A stretch of 64,000 bases of DNA from the NCBI RefSeq assembly GCF_030053345.1, contig NZ_JASGBP010000002.1:372001-436000 (forward strand). The letters are read 5' to 3'. Positions 9,260 to 17,642 of this stretch are shown here, piece by piece. The position numbers and the translations under genes are program-made. Numbering within the stretch: the stretch's first letter is position 1; every line of letters starts with the position of its first letter. The DNA comes from Flavobacterium sedimenticola. GTDB taxonomy: Bacteria > Bacteroidota > Bacteroidia > Flavobacteriales > Flavobacteriaceae. A model generated the notes under the pieces. It was not told where the DNA came from. It ran no database searches and saw nothing but the letters and a program-made list of their open reading frames with translations.

Positions 9260-10519
9260 TTAGGCCATATTTTCTACACTGACCGCTGCTAATTTAGCAT
9301 ACGTACCGTTAACTAATTTTTCTCGGATAGCCTCAAAAGCCGCCAAGGTTTCATTGATATCTTCCATGGTATGCGAAGCAGTAGGAATCATACGCAACAA
9401 GATAATGCCTTTCGGAATTACCGGATATACTACAATAGATAAAAAGATATTGTAATTTTCTCGTAAGTCATTAACCATCACCATAGCTTCCGGAATAGAA
9501 CCTTCTAAATATACCGGAGTCACACAAGTGTTGGTGTCACCAATGTTGAAACCTCTTTCTTTTAAACCGTTTTGCAAGGCATTAACATTTTCCCAAAGTT
9601 TGTCTTTTAAACTCGGATTGTCGCGTAGCAATTGTAAACGTTTTAACGCACCCACGGTTTGAATCATGGGTAGCGATTTGGCAAACATTTGCGAACGCAA
9701 GTTGTATTTTAAGTAATCAATGATGTCTTTATCACCGGCTAAAAACGCACCAATACTGGCCATGGATTTGGCAAAAGTAGAGAAGTATACATCGATACCG
9801 TCTTGGCAACCTTGTTCTTCCCCAGCGCCGGCACCTGTTTTTCCTAAAGTTCCGAAACCATGAGCGTCGTCGACTAACAAACGGAAATTGTATTTCTTTT
9901 TCATTTCCACAATTTCTTTCAACTTACCTTGCTGCCCGCGCATACCAAAAACACCTTCGGTAATGAATAAAATACCACCGCCGGTTTCTTCGGCCATTTT
10001 AGTGGCACGTTGCAGGTTTTTCTCCATACTTTCCAAGTCGTTGTGCTTGTACGTAAATCGTTTTCCCATGTGCAAACGCACACCGTCAATGATACACGCA
10101 TGCGCATCAACATCGTAAACGATAATATCATTTTTAGTCACCAAAGCATCGATAGCCGACATGATACCTTGATACCCGAAATTTAATAAATAAGCCGCTT
10201 CTTTGTGAACAAAAGCCGCTAATTCTCTTTCCAATTGTTCATGAATATCGGTATGACCGCTCATCATACGAGCACCCATTGGGTAAGCCGCTCCATACTG
10301 TGCAGCCGCATCCGTATCGGCTTTACGTACTTCAGGATGATTGGCTAAACCTAAATAATCGTTGATGGACCAATTTAAAATTTCTTTGCCGTGGAATTTC
10401 ATTCGGGGACCGAGTTCACCTTCCAATTTTGGAAATACGTAATATCCTTCGGCTTGAGAAGCCCATTTTCCAAGCGGACCTTTATTGTTTTGTATTCTTT
10501 CGAATAAATCTTTTACCAT
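9260..10519 (-). CDS. PLP-dependent alpha-oxoamine synthase (serine palmitoyltransferase-like)
   Basis: The 419-residue enzyme has the family marks: NWSINDYLGLANHPEV at the substrate channel, a cofactor-stacking histidine in DVDAH (His140), the Asp-x-x-His pair in LLVDDAHGFGTLG (217-220), and the PLP lysine in STFAKSMAS (Lys251). Family members condense an amino acid with an acyl-CoA or acyl-ACP and release CO2. In Bacteroidetes such enzymes start sphingolipid (serine) or sulfonolipid (cysteate) synthesis. The amino acid used cannot be decided by eye. Biotin-pathway KBL/BioF relatives are shorter and usually sit beside bio or tdh genes, which are absent here. A TACTTTTG -7 element lies at 10545-10552. 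Confidence 0.8.
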   Translation of the reverse strand: MVKDLFERIQNNKGPLGKWASQAEGYYVFPKLEGELGPRMKFHGKEILNWSINDYLGLANHPEVRKADTDAAAQYGAAYPMGARMMSGHTDIHEQLERELAAFVHKEAAYLLNFGYQGIMSAIDALVTKNDIIVYDVDAHACIIDGVRLHMGKRFTYKHNDLESMEKNLQRATKMAEETGGGILFITEGVFGMRGQQGKLKEIVEMKKKYNFRLLVDDAHGFGTLGKTGAGAGEEQGCQDGIDVYFSTFAKSMASIGAFLAGDKDIIDYLKYNLRSQMFAKSLPMIQTVGALKRLQLLRDNPSLKDKLWENVNALQNGLKERGFNIGDTNTCVTPVYLEGSIPEAMVMVNDLRENYNIFLSIVVYPVIPKGIILLRMIPTASHTMEDINETLAAFEAIREKLVNGTYAKLAAVSVENMA

Positions 10520-10544
10520 GGTAAATGTGTATTTAAAAACGAGG

Positions 10545-10552
10545 CAAAAGTA
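10545..10552 (-). promoter_or_regulatory. -7 element TACTTTTG for the alpha-oxoamine synthase gene
   Basis: Read on the minus strand, TACTTTTG fits TAnnTTTG and predicts a leader of about 21 bases before ATG 10519. No clear -33 TTG. Confidence 0.5.
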
Positions 10553-10629
10553 GGTATAAATTTAGTTTACTCCTAATCATTACTTGGAGAAAATTTTGAA
10601 CCGTTTGGTGTTGAAAAGCGAATGAGTCA

Positions 10630-13017
10630 CTAGCTAACCAACAGCTTAACAATTTCGAACAAAGTATCTTTATCTACCGGTTTTGACAAGTATTTGTTCA
10701 TGCCTATTTCTATGACACGGGTTTTGGTACTTTCCATCACATCAGCGGTCAGTGCTATGATGGGAATTTCTTTTTTGCTTTCGCCGGCTTCTCCGTTTCG
10801 GATGGCAATCGTGGCTTCATAGCCGTCCATAACCGGCATTTGTAAATCCATTAAAATAATATCGTAATGATTTTCGGTGAGTTTTTTCAATCCTTCTTCA
10901 CCGTTATTCGCAAATTCAACGGTAGTATTGAGCCACTTTTTGGTAATCATTTTGATCACCATTTGATTCATGGCATTGTCTTCGACTACTAAGATGGATT
11001 TCCCTTTTAAATCATATTCTAATTCATTACCCGGTAAAGTCACTTTTTTAGCAACCTCTAGCGTTTCGTATGTCAGTTGTATTTCGCAAACCGTTCCTAA
11101 ATCAACCGTGCTGTCTATTTTAATTTTGCCCTCGTGCAGGTTTACCAAATGCTTAACGATGTATAAACCAAGTCCCAAACCGCCGAATTTTCTCTTGTTG
11201 TTGATGCCTTCCTGTGAGAAAGAATCGTAAATGCTGTGAATTTTTTCTTTGGAAATGCCTACACCGGTATCACTTACGGTAAAAATGAATGTGGTTTTTT
11301 TGTCTTTTGTTTTTCCGGCCTCTAATTTGAATTTCACAAAACCCTCGTGAGTAAATTTTAAAGCATTACTCAACACGTTGTGCAAGATTTGATTCAGACG
11401 TGCCGTGTCACCATTGACCATTTCGGGTAAGTTTTCGCTTTTATGAAAGGAAAAATCAATGCCTTTATCAGCGGCTTCACGTGCAAAATTGTTAGCGATA
11501 TGTTCGGTGGTTTTGACCAAGTCGAAGTTGGCTAATTCCAGCTTAATTTCATTTTTCTCAATTTTGGAAAAATCCAAAATGTCATTGATGGAACTCAACA
11601 AACTGTGGGTTGAGTATTTGATGATCTGACTGCTGTTCTGAATTTGTTCGTCTTGGCTGTCTTTGGCTATAGCTTTAGCGGTATTCAAAATAGCGTTTAA
11701 GGGTGTGCGCAACTCGTGACTGATATTAGACAAGAAATACGATTTCAGTTCATTCATTTCTTCGGAACGCTGTAGCGCCAATGTTTGCAATTGCTCGCGT
11801 TCGTTTTTGAGGTTTCGGATTAAGTTGGCCATCGATAGCGAAAGAAAAATAACTTCCATCCCGGTGCCGAGTTTGGAACCGTTTTCGGTCCAAAAATTCA
11901 GGGGCAACAGGCTAAAATTTTTGAGAATAAAAATCACGAAGCCCGAGATTAGAAAGAAGATACCGGTAGCAAAAAAACGGTCTATCTTTTTGGTTTTTCT
12001 GTAAATAGCGATTTGGGAAGCGATGATTAAACTCAGGACAATCAACCCTAAAGCATTGGCAATAGGATAGGAGTGCTCAAAGGAATTCGGGAATACAAAC
12101 AGCGATAAAAACAAGGCCGCATTCAGCACATAAAGCGTGTAAAAGGCATACGTGATAGTTTTATTATATTCCTTGATTTTAAGGAATACCTGTGCATACT
12201 TGCCCAAAAAGAAATTGGCAACACAAGCAAATAGGATGACAGCGTGTAATGAAAGCCAACCCGATTGGGGTGTAATCAATTGGTAGAAATACCCATCAAT
12301 GGAGAACTGTAGCAAGCCGATAAAAACCACATACATGCTATAGTACAGAAAGGTTTTGTCGCGCATGGCAAAGAAAAAGAACAAATACAATATTGCCGCT
12401 ATGATGAGAATTCCGTAAAAGAAGCCAAAAACGAACTGTTCAAAAGAAGTAGTTTGGATTAGTGTTTCCATGGAGTACAGTAGCATCGGCATCGACAACA
12501 TTTCACCATCGCTTTTGACATGCAGGTAAAATTGTTTTTGAGTATGGGGTTCCAAGACTATTTTAAAAATAGTCTTGCGATGTTGGAAGCTTCTTTCGGC
12601 ATAAGGGATGGCATCGCCGCTTTGAAATTTTTGTACGGTATTAGAGGAATCACTCACGTAAAGTTCGGCTACATCGGTTATCGGACGAGCGGTTTCCAAA
12701 AAATACACTTCCTTTTCGTTAGTGCTGTTTTCGAGTTGGAATCGTACCCAAAAATGATGCGTGGTAAAACCAAAGTCGGTGTTTTCATTGGGCATTGGAC
12801 TAAACGCCAGCGTTTTTGTGTTTTTCACTTCTTCAAAGCTCCGTTCTTTGGCGCCTAGATCGACATATTCGGCTAAATGGTGAATGGATTTTTTGCCGGA
12901 ATCGGTTTCTTTGTGTATCAAATACTGGCTAAAAACGGTGGTGGCATTGAGGAACAATACTAATGACCATAGCCACAAGTATTTGAACCCCTGAAAGGTT
13001 GTGGTATTTGTTTTCAT
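10630..13017 (-). CDS. Hybrid sensor histidine kinase / response regulator with 7TMR-DISM sensor
   Basis: The 795-residue membrane protein begins with a signal sequence (to about residue 30). It continues with a beta-rich extracellular 7TMR-DISMED2-like domain (FTTHHFWVRFQLEN, FYLHVKSDGEM) and about seven membrane helices (roughly 195-405, including YSMYVVFIGLLQFSIDGYF). A coiled linker leads to HisKA with the phosphorylated His in ISHELRTPLNAIL. The HATPase domain follows (N-box HNVLSNALKF, VSDTGVGISKE, GGLGLGLYIVKHL). The C-terminus is a receiver domain (VVEDNAMNQ, Asp in LMDLQMPVMDGYEAT, ALTADV). It should sense an extracellular ligand, possibly a carbohydrate, and pass phosphate on through its own receiver to an unlinked partner. 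No partner gene is adjacent. Confidence 0.93.
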   Translation of the reverse strand: MKTNTTTFQGFKYLWLWSLVLFLNATTVFSQYLIHKETDSGKKSIHHLAEYVDLGAKERSFEEVKNTKTLAFSPMPNENTDFGFTTHHFWVRFQLENSTNEKEVYFLETARPITDVAELYVSDSSNTVQKFQSGDAIPYAERSFQHRKTIFKIVLEPHTQKQFYLHVKSDGEMLSMPMLLYSMETLIQTTSFEQFVFGFFYGILIIAAILYLFFFFAMRDKTFLYYSMYVVFIGLLQFSIDGYFYQLITPQSGWLSLHAVILFACVANFFLGKYAQVFLKIKEYNKTITYAFYTLYVLNAALFLSLFVFPNSFEHSYPIANALGLIVLSLIIASQIAIYRKTKKIDRFFATGIFFLISGFVIFILKNFSLLPLNFWTENGSKLGTGMEVIFLSLSMANLIRNLKNEREQLQTLALQRSEEMNELKSYFLSNISHELRTPLNAILNTAKAIAKDSQDEQIQNSSQIIKYSTHSLLSSINDILDFSKIEKNEIKLELANFDLVKTTEHIANNFAREAADKGIDFSFHKSENLPEMVNGDTARLNQILHNVLSNALKFTHEGFVKFKLEAGKTKDKKTTFIFTVSDTGVGISKEKIHSIYDSFSQEGINNKRKFGGLGLGLYIVKHLVNLHEGKIKIDSTVDLGTVCEIQLTYETLEVAKKVTLPGNELEYDLKGKSILVVEDNAMNQMVIKMITKKWLNTTVEFANNGEEGLKKLTENHYDIILMDLQMPVMDGYEATIAIRNGEAGESKKEIPIIALTADVMESTKTRVIEIGMNKYLSKPVDKDTLFEIVKLLVS

Positions 13018-13129
13018 TGCAGGTTTTGTTTTTGTTTGCGTTACTATTTACGCATCGTGTGGTTTTTTGGTTTTCCAGACAAGTTTATCTTAAATTATTC
13101 TAACACTGCCGTTTTTTTGATTTTAAAAA

Positions 13130-13158
13130 TTGATAGCTCTATAAATTAAATACCTTTG
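13130..13158 (+). promoter_or_regulatory. rdgB promoter (TTG, 18 bases, TACCTTTG)
   Basis: TTG at 13130-13132 and TACCTTTG at 13151-13158 are spaced by 18 bases, matching the Bacteroidetes sigma-A consensus. Start near 13163, leader about 17 bases. Confidence 0.8.
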
Positions 13159-13179
13159 TTATATTAAAATGTAATCTGC

Positions 13180-13752
13180 ATGACACTGGTATTTGCCTCC
13201 AATAACCAAAATAAAATCAAAGAAATACAATTATTACTTCCGGCATCCATTCAAATTTTAAGCTTGAAAGACATTGGTTGTTTCGAGGATATACCCGAAA
13301 CGGCGTCAACCATTGAAGGCAATGCGATTTTAAAAGCTAATTATGTGACTGAGAAGTATGGTTACGATTGTTTTGCCGATGATTCCGGATTGGAAGTAGA
13401 TGTGCTCAATGGTGCACCGGGCGTGCATTCGGCCCGGTATGCCGGAGAACAGAAAAATGACAATGACAATATGGATAAATTGTTGGCCCATCTCCAAAAT
13501 GAAACCCGTCGAAAAGCCAATTTCAAGACCGTCATTTGTTTGAATGTAAAGGGAACACAACATCTTTTTACCGGTATCATAAACGGCAGTATTATTGACG
13601 AAAAAAGAGGTGCCAATGGGTTTGGTTACGATCCTATATTTGTTCCTGAGGGTTACACCCAAACGTTTGCCGAGTTATCAATGGCCGAAAAATCGGCTAT
13701 CAGTCATCGTGGCTTGGCGGTACAGCAGCTGGTGGCTTTTTTGCGTCGCTAA
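13180..13752 (+). CDS. rdgB: Non-canonical purine NTP diphosphatase (XTP/dITP pyrophosphatase)
   Basis: This Ham1/RdgB-family enzyme hydrolyses dITP, XTP and ITP to monophosphates, keeping deaminated purines out of DNA and RNA. The 190 residues are the normal family length. Visible motifs are the N-terminal FASNNQNKIKEI, the metal-binding FADDSGLEVDVLNGAPGVHS, FGYDPIFVPEGY and the C-terminal SHRGLA. It has its own well-formed promoter and stands alone between a kinase gene on the other strand and the helicase gene. Confidence 0.95.
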   Translation: MTLVFASNNQNKIKEIQLLLPASIQILSLKDIGCFEDIPETASTIEGNAILKANYVTEKYGYDCFADDSGLEVDVLNGAPGVHSARYAGEQKNDNDNMDKLLAHLQNETRRKANFKTVICLNVKGTQHLFTGIINGSIIDEKRGANGFGYDPIFVPEGYTQTFAELSMAEKSAISHRGLAVQQLVAFLRR

Positions 13753-13773
13753 GTAGTGACAAACGTTCTCGCT

Positions 13774-13830
13774 AGCCCCGACAGCAGCAAACTACCCCCG
13801 AGATTTCGGGGTAGTGCGGATGGCGGGAAC
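13774..13830 (+). repeat. Dispersed structured repeat, copy 1
   Basis: The left end AGCCCCGACAGCAGC (13774-13788) and right end GCGGATGGCGGGAAC (13816-13830) enclose a perfect 8-base-pair inner hairpin ACTACCCC / GGGGTAGT. The ends pair as CCCG/CGGG, an A.G mismatch, then CA/TG. Same family as the elements at 30311, 34928, 54625 and 56528; the inner part has been replaced relative to copies 3-5. It may also help terminate rdgB. Confidence 0.75.
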
Positions 13831-13987
13831 CGTGTGGTACGTATCGCAAAGGTGCCGCTTCTTTTTTTTATAAAAAATTCTCAAAAATATCCTTCAAAAA
13901 TCGGTTTTAATTGTAAATAAATTGTTAATACGTTTAAATTATTGATTATCAGTTAATTTTAAATTAGGGTATGTGGTTTTTAAAGAC

Positions 13988-13995
13988 TACCTTTG
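13988..13995 (+). promoter_or_regulatory. -7 element TACCTTTG for the DEAD-box helicase gene
   Basis: A consensus -7 box predicts a start near 14000 and a leader of about 17 bases to ATG 14017. No TTG is seen at the expected -33 position. Confidence 0.65.
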
Positions 13996-14016
13996 CACCA
14001 AATTTTAAAACGTTAT

Positions 14017-15921
14017 ATGAATAAATTTGAACAATTAGGTCTGAATGAATCGTTACTGCTGGCGATCAAAGATCTAGGATTTGAGAATCCGTCAGAAGTC
14101 CAGGAAAAAGCGATTCCGGTACTATTGGAACAAAACACAGACTTGGTTGCGTTAGCGCAAACAGGAACAGGGAAAACCGCCGCTTTTGGTTTTCCGCTTA
14201 TTCAAAAAATTGATGCTGAAGACAAAAGTACGCAAGCCTTAATTTTATCACCTACCCGTGAGCTATGCTTACAAATCACCAACGAGATTAAACAATACTC
14301 AAAATATGTAAAGGGTTTACATACAGTGGCAGTTTATGGTGGTGCAAGCATTACAGAACAAGCCAGAGAAGTAAAGCGTGGTGCGCAAATTATTGTGGCC
14401 ACACCCGGTAGAATGCAAGACATGATTAATCGTGGTCTTGTGAACATTAAAAACATCAATTTCTGTATTCTTGATGAAGCCGATGAGATGTTGAACATGG
14501 GATTTTATGAGGATATCGTTTCGATATTATCCGATACACCCGATGAGAAAAATACGTGGTTATTTTCGGCTACCATGCCGGCAGAAGTAGCCCGAATTGC
14601 TAAAAAATTCATGCACGATCCGGCTGAAGTTACGGTTGGAACCAAAAATTCCGGTTCGGCTACGGTGTCACACGAATTTTATGTGGTGAACGCCCGTGAC
14701 CGCTACGAAGCGTTGAAGCGATTGGCCGATGCCAATCCGGATATTTTTTCGGTAGTCTTTTGTCGTACCAAACGCGATACCCAAGCGGTGGCTGAAAAAT
14801 TAATCGAAGACGGTTACAATGCCGCGGCGTTACACGGCGATTTATCGCAAGCGCAACGCGACAGCGTGATGAAATCGTTTCGTGGCCGACAAGTACAAAT
14901 GTTGGTGGCTACTGATGTGGCCGCGCGTGGAATTGACGTAGACAATGTAACGCACGTGGTGAACTACCAATTACCGGATGAAATTGAAACCTACAACCAC
15001 CGTTCGGGAAGAACCGGTAGAGCTGGGAAGTTGGGAACGTCTATAGTGATTGTTACCAAAAGTGAAATCCGTAAGATTCATGCGATTGAGAAAATCATCA
15101 GACAAAAATTTGAGGAGAAAACCATTCCTAGCGGTATCGAAATTTGTGAAATTCAGTTACTACACTTAGCCAACAAAATCAAAGATACTGAGGTGGATCA
15201 CGAAATAGATAACTATTTGCCGGCGATAAACGAAGTATTGGATGGTTTGTCTAAAGAAGAATTGATTAAGAAAATGGTTTCGGTAGAATTTAACCGATTC
15301 ATCAATTACTATAAAAAGAAACGCGATTTATCGGGTGAGAAATCAGACAGAAGTTCGGAACCGAGAGAAATCAGAGCCGGCGATCCGGTGCGTTATTTTG
15401 TTAACATTGGTGCTCGTGACGATTTCGATTGGATGCAATTGAAAGATTTCTTAAAAGAAACCCTGGATTTAGGTCGCGATGACGTGTTTAAAGTCGACGT
15501 AAAAGAAGGCTTTTCATTCTTTAACACCGATGGTGAACACACCGATAAAGTGATGTCAATTTTAAACGGCTACGAATTAAACGGTCGTCGTATTAATGTG
15601 GAAATCTCTAAGAATGACGGTGGCAGCAGCTCCCGCCGTGATCACAACGGCAGAAGTGGTGGCCGAGGCGAAAGAAGCTTTGGCGGCGATCGCAAATCGG
15701 GTGGATTTGGTTCGAGAAAAGAAGGCGGATTCCGAGGTGAGCGAAATGATTTCACGCGAGGCGAACGTACTGACCGTTCCAGAAGTGATCGACCTTCATC
15801 GAGAAGAGAGCCGGGTTCGTTTCAAAGAGAAGAACGATCGCCAAGGCGTTCGGAAAGTAACGACAGACCGGCCGGACGTTCTTTTGAAGCGGCTAAAAAC
15901 CGAAGACCCAGAAGAAGCTAA
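14017..15921 (+). CDS. DEAD-box RNA helicase with DbpA RNA-binding domain and RGG-like tail
   Basis: The 634-residue protein has all helicase motifs in order: Q-motif region, AQTGTGKT, PTRELCLQ, TPGRMQD, DEAD, SAT, ARGIDV and HRSGRTGRAG. A linker (about 380-450) leads to a DbpA-type RNA-binding domain (YFVNIGARDDFDWMQLK to GRRINVEIS, about 460-535). The last 100 residues are a disordered Arg/Gly/Ser-rich tail. This is the layout of DeaD/CsdA-like helicases that remodel rRNA during ribosome assembly and in the cold. ATG 14017 is used; the TTG at 13993 overlaps the promoter. I avoid a gene symbol because deaD, cshA and dbpA cannot be separated by eye. Confidence 0.93.
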   Translation: MNKFEQLGLNESLLLAIKDLGFENPSEVQEKAIPVLLEQNTDLVALAQTGTGKTAAFGFPLIQKIDAEDKSTQALILSPTRELCLQITNEIKQYSKYVKGLHTVAVYGGASITEQAREVKRGAQIIVATPGRMQDMINRGLVNIKNINFCILDEADEMLNMGFYEDIVSILSDTPDEKNTWLFSATMPAEVARIAKKFMHDPAEVTVGTKNSGSATVSHEFYVVNARDRYEALKRLADANPDIFSVVFCRTKRDTQAVAEKLIEDGYNAAALHGDLSQAQRDSVMKSFRGRQVQMLVATDVAARGIDVDNVTHVVNYQLPDEIETYNHRSGRTGRAGKLGTSIVIVTKSEIRKIHAIEKIIRQKFEEKTIPSGIEICEIQLLHLANKIKDTEVDHEIDNYLPAINEVLDGLSKEELIKKMVSVEFNRFINYYKKKRDLSGEKSDRSSEPREIRAGDPVRYFVNIGARDDFDWMQLKDFLKETLDLGRDDVFKVDVKEGFSFFNTDGEHTDKVMSILNGYELNGRRINVEISKNDGGSSSRRDHNGRSGGRGERSFGGDRKSGGFGSRKEGGFRGERNDFTRGERTDRSRSDRPSSRREPGSFQREERSPRRSESNDRPAGRSFEAAKNRRPRRS

Positions 15922-15963
15922 TTTTTAATTACGAATTACAATTTAGTTTATACTTAATACGTT

Positions 15964-16000
15964 GAACTCCGTTTTGCTTCGGTAAAACGGAGTTTTTTTA
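15964..16000 (+). terminator. Terminator after the helicase gene
   Basis: AACTCCGTTTT / AAAACGGAGTT pairs perfectly around an 8-base loop and is followed by seven T. Confidence 0.9.
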
Positions 16001-16152
16001 TGGCGTTCCCTCTCGTTCCCGGTTTTGAAATTGGTGCGAATCGGTTGTTTTTTAAGACGAAAACGTCATTTTGTTAATTTTATTCTAATTCTCTTTTCAA
16101 AGCATCGCATTTCTTAAAAGAGTTTCATACTTTTAAACCATCAAATCCGGCT

Positions 16153-16941
16153 ATGAAATATTTTACTGTTTTTTTCTTACTTCTCTTTTCATTTACAGCA
16201 TTGGCTCAGGAAAAACCTGTAGTACAAAAGGTAAGCGGAACGATTATTAATGACAATTCGTTATTGCCTATTCCCAATGTAAATGTAATTAATGTTAATA
16301 AAGTCAAAGGTGTCGTAACCAATCCCAGTGGTTATTTTGAAATGGAAGTCAGCGTCAGCGATACGTTGCACATTTCTATTTTGGGCTATCAATCGTTGCG
16401 CGTACGCGTGACCAATGACTGGCTTAAAAACGGTACCGCCAAGATTCAACTTACTGAAAAAGCCATTGCTTTGGAGGAAGTAATTGTTAAAAAGTACGAT
16501 TTGACGGGTTATTTGGAGGTTGATTCCAAATTAATTCCCGAAAAAGAAAATTACCGTTATAGTATTTCCGGTTTGCCGCAAGCCTATGAAGCCGGTGAAA
16601 GTTCCCCAAATGCGTTTACCAGAGTTTTAGGTTCCATCTTTAATCCGGCCGACATGCTCTATAATTTCTTTGGAAACAAACCCAAAGAGCTCCGAAAGTT
16701 AAAGCAGATGAAGAAAGACGACACAGTGCGCAACTTGTTGGAATCGAAGTTTGACCGCGAGATGATTTCGGTGTTGTTGGGTGTGGATAAAAAAGAAATC
16801 GCCGAAATATTACAGCGTTGTAATTACTCCGAATCGTTTATACAAACGGCTAACGATTTGCAGATTTTGGATGCGATAAGCGCTTGTTATGAAGAATACA
16901 AAGTGCTTTCCAAAAAACACGAAAAGTACATCAAAGACTAA
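16153..16941 (+). CDS. Exported protein with CarboxypepD_reg-like domain
   Basis: The 262 residues begin with a signal peptide (about 1-18, MKYFTVFFLLLFSFTALAQ). Next comes a beta-sandwich CarboxypepD_reg-like domain (about 25-105): VSGTIINDNSLLPIPNVNVI, GVVTNPSGYFEMEVSVSD and LHISILGYQSLRV. This domain is the N-terminal module of many TonB-dependent receptors, but no plug or barrel follows. Instead there is a helical region (about 150-262). Such stand-alone proteins are common in Flavobacteriaceae and probably periplasmic or outer-membrane attached. Function unknown. Its stop overlaps the converging trmH stop by four bases. Confidence 0.8.
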   Translation: MKYFTVFFLLLFSFTALAQEKPVVQKVSGTIINDNSLLPIPNVNVINVNKVKGVVTNPSGYFEMEVSVSDTLHISILGYQSLRVRVTNDWLKNGTAKIQLTEKAIALEEVIVKKYDLTGYLEVDSKLIPEKENYRYSISGLPQAYEAGESSPNAFTRVLGSIFNPADMLYNFFGNKPKELRKLKQMKKDDTVRNLLESKFDREMISVLLGVDKKEIAEILQRCNYSESFIQTANDLQILDAISACYEEYKVLSKKHEKYIKD

Positions 16942-17597
16942 GGTTGATTGGCATAATAGCGGGCTTCTATACGCTTAATATCTTTAATCGAATTTTTGGC
17001 CCAGGACAATCGTTTTTCCAAAATTTCATCAGCCGTTAATTTCCAATTCAGATTGGATTGGCGCAGGCGCGTGGTAATGTCTTGTATGATGATGGCTGCC
17101 GAAACCGAAATATTCAAACTTTCGGTAAAACCAACCATCGGGATTTTCAAATAACCGTCGGCTTGGGCAATGACCTCGGGTGACAATCCTTCTTTTTCGG
17201 TACCGAAAAAAATAGCACTTCGTTTCGTAATGTCGAATTCGTGCAGCATACACGAATCGTTATGCGGCGTGGTGGCGATGATTTGATAGCCTTTTTGGCG
17301 CAACGAATCGATACAGTTCTGCATCGAGTTAAAACGATTGATATCAACCCATTTTTGAGCGCCCATGGCGATTTCGGTATCGATACGTTTCCCGAATTTT
17401 TGTTCCACCACATTCAGTTCCTGAATTCCGAAAACCTCACAACTGCGCATCACGGCGCTGGTGTTGTGAAGTTGGTACACATCTTCCATGGCAATCGTAA
17501 AGTGATTAGTACGGTTTTCCAACACCTGTAAAAAGCGTTCTTTACGATTGTCGGTTAAAAATTCTTCTAAGTATTTCAGGTAATCTAAATCGACCAT
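16938..17597 (-). CDS. trmH: SpoU/TrmH-family RNA 2'-O-methyltransferase (tRNA Gm18 type)
   Basis: The 219-residue protein matches TrmH, which methylates the 2'-OH of G18 in the tRNA D-loop using S-adenosylmethionine. The three SpoU motifs are visible: motif 1 around HNTSAVMRSCEVFG, motif 2 in IFFGTEKEGLSPE, and motif 3 in IPMVGFTESLNISVSAAI, which forms the trefoil-knot cofactor site. Length and the flanking helical extensions favour TrmH over RlmB, which has an extra N-terminal domain. The gene ends four bases into the converging neighbour. Confidence 0.88.
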   Translation of the reverse strand: MVDLDYLKYLEEFLTDNRKERFLQVLENRTNHFTIAMEDVYQLHNTSAVMRSCEVFGIQELNVVEQKFGKRIDTEIAMGAQKWVDINRFNSMQNCIDSLRQKGYQIIATTPHNDSCMLHEFDITKRSAIFFGTEKEGLSPEVIAQADGYLKIPMVGFTESLNISVSAAIIIQDITTRLRQSNLNWKLTADEILEKRLSWAKNSIKDIKRIEARYYANQP

Positions 17598-17642
17598 GCG
17601 TTCCTAATTTTGAGCAAAAATAGGAATTTAAATAGGGAAATA

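Noticed and set aside
13755..13990. tRNA or riboswitch in the GC-rich spacer before the helicase gene
   Set aside because: No cloverleaf, T-loop or known riboswitch core; the GC-rich part is explained by the dispersed repeat.
13993..14016. TTG start for the DEAD-box helicase
   Set aside because: It overlaps the -7 element TACCTTTG, and ATG 14017 gives the family N-terminus.
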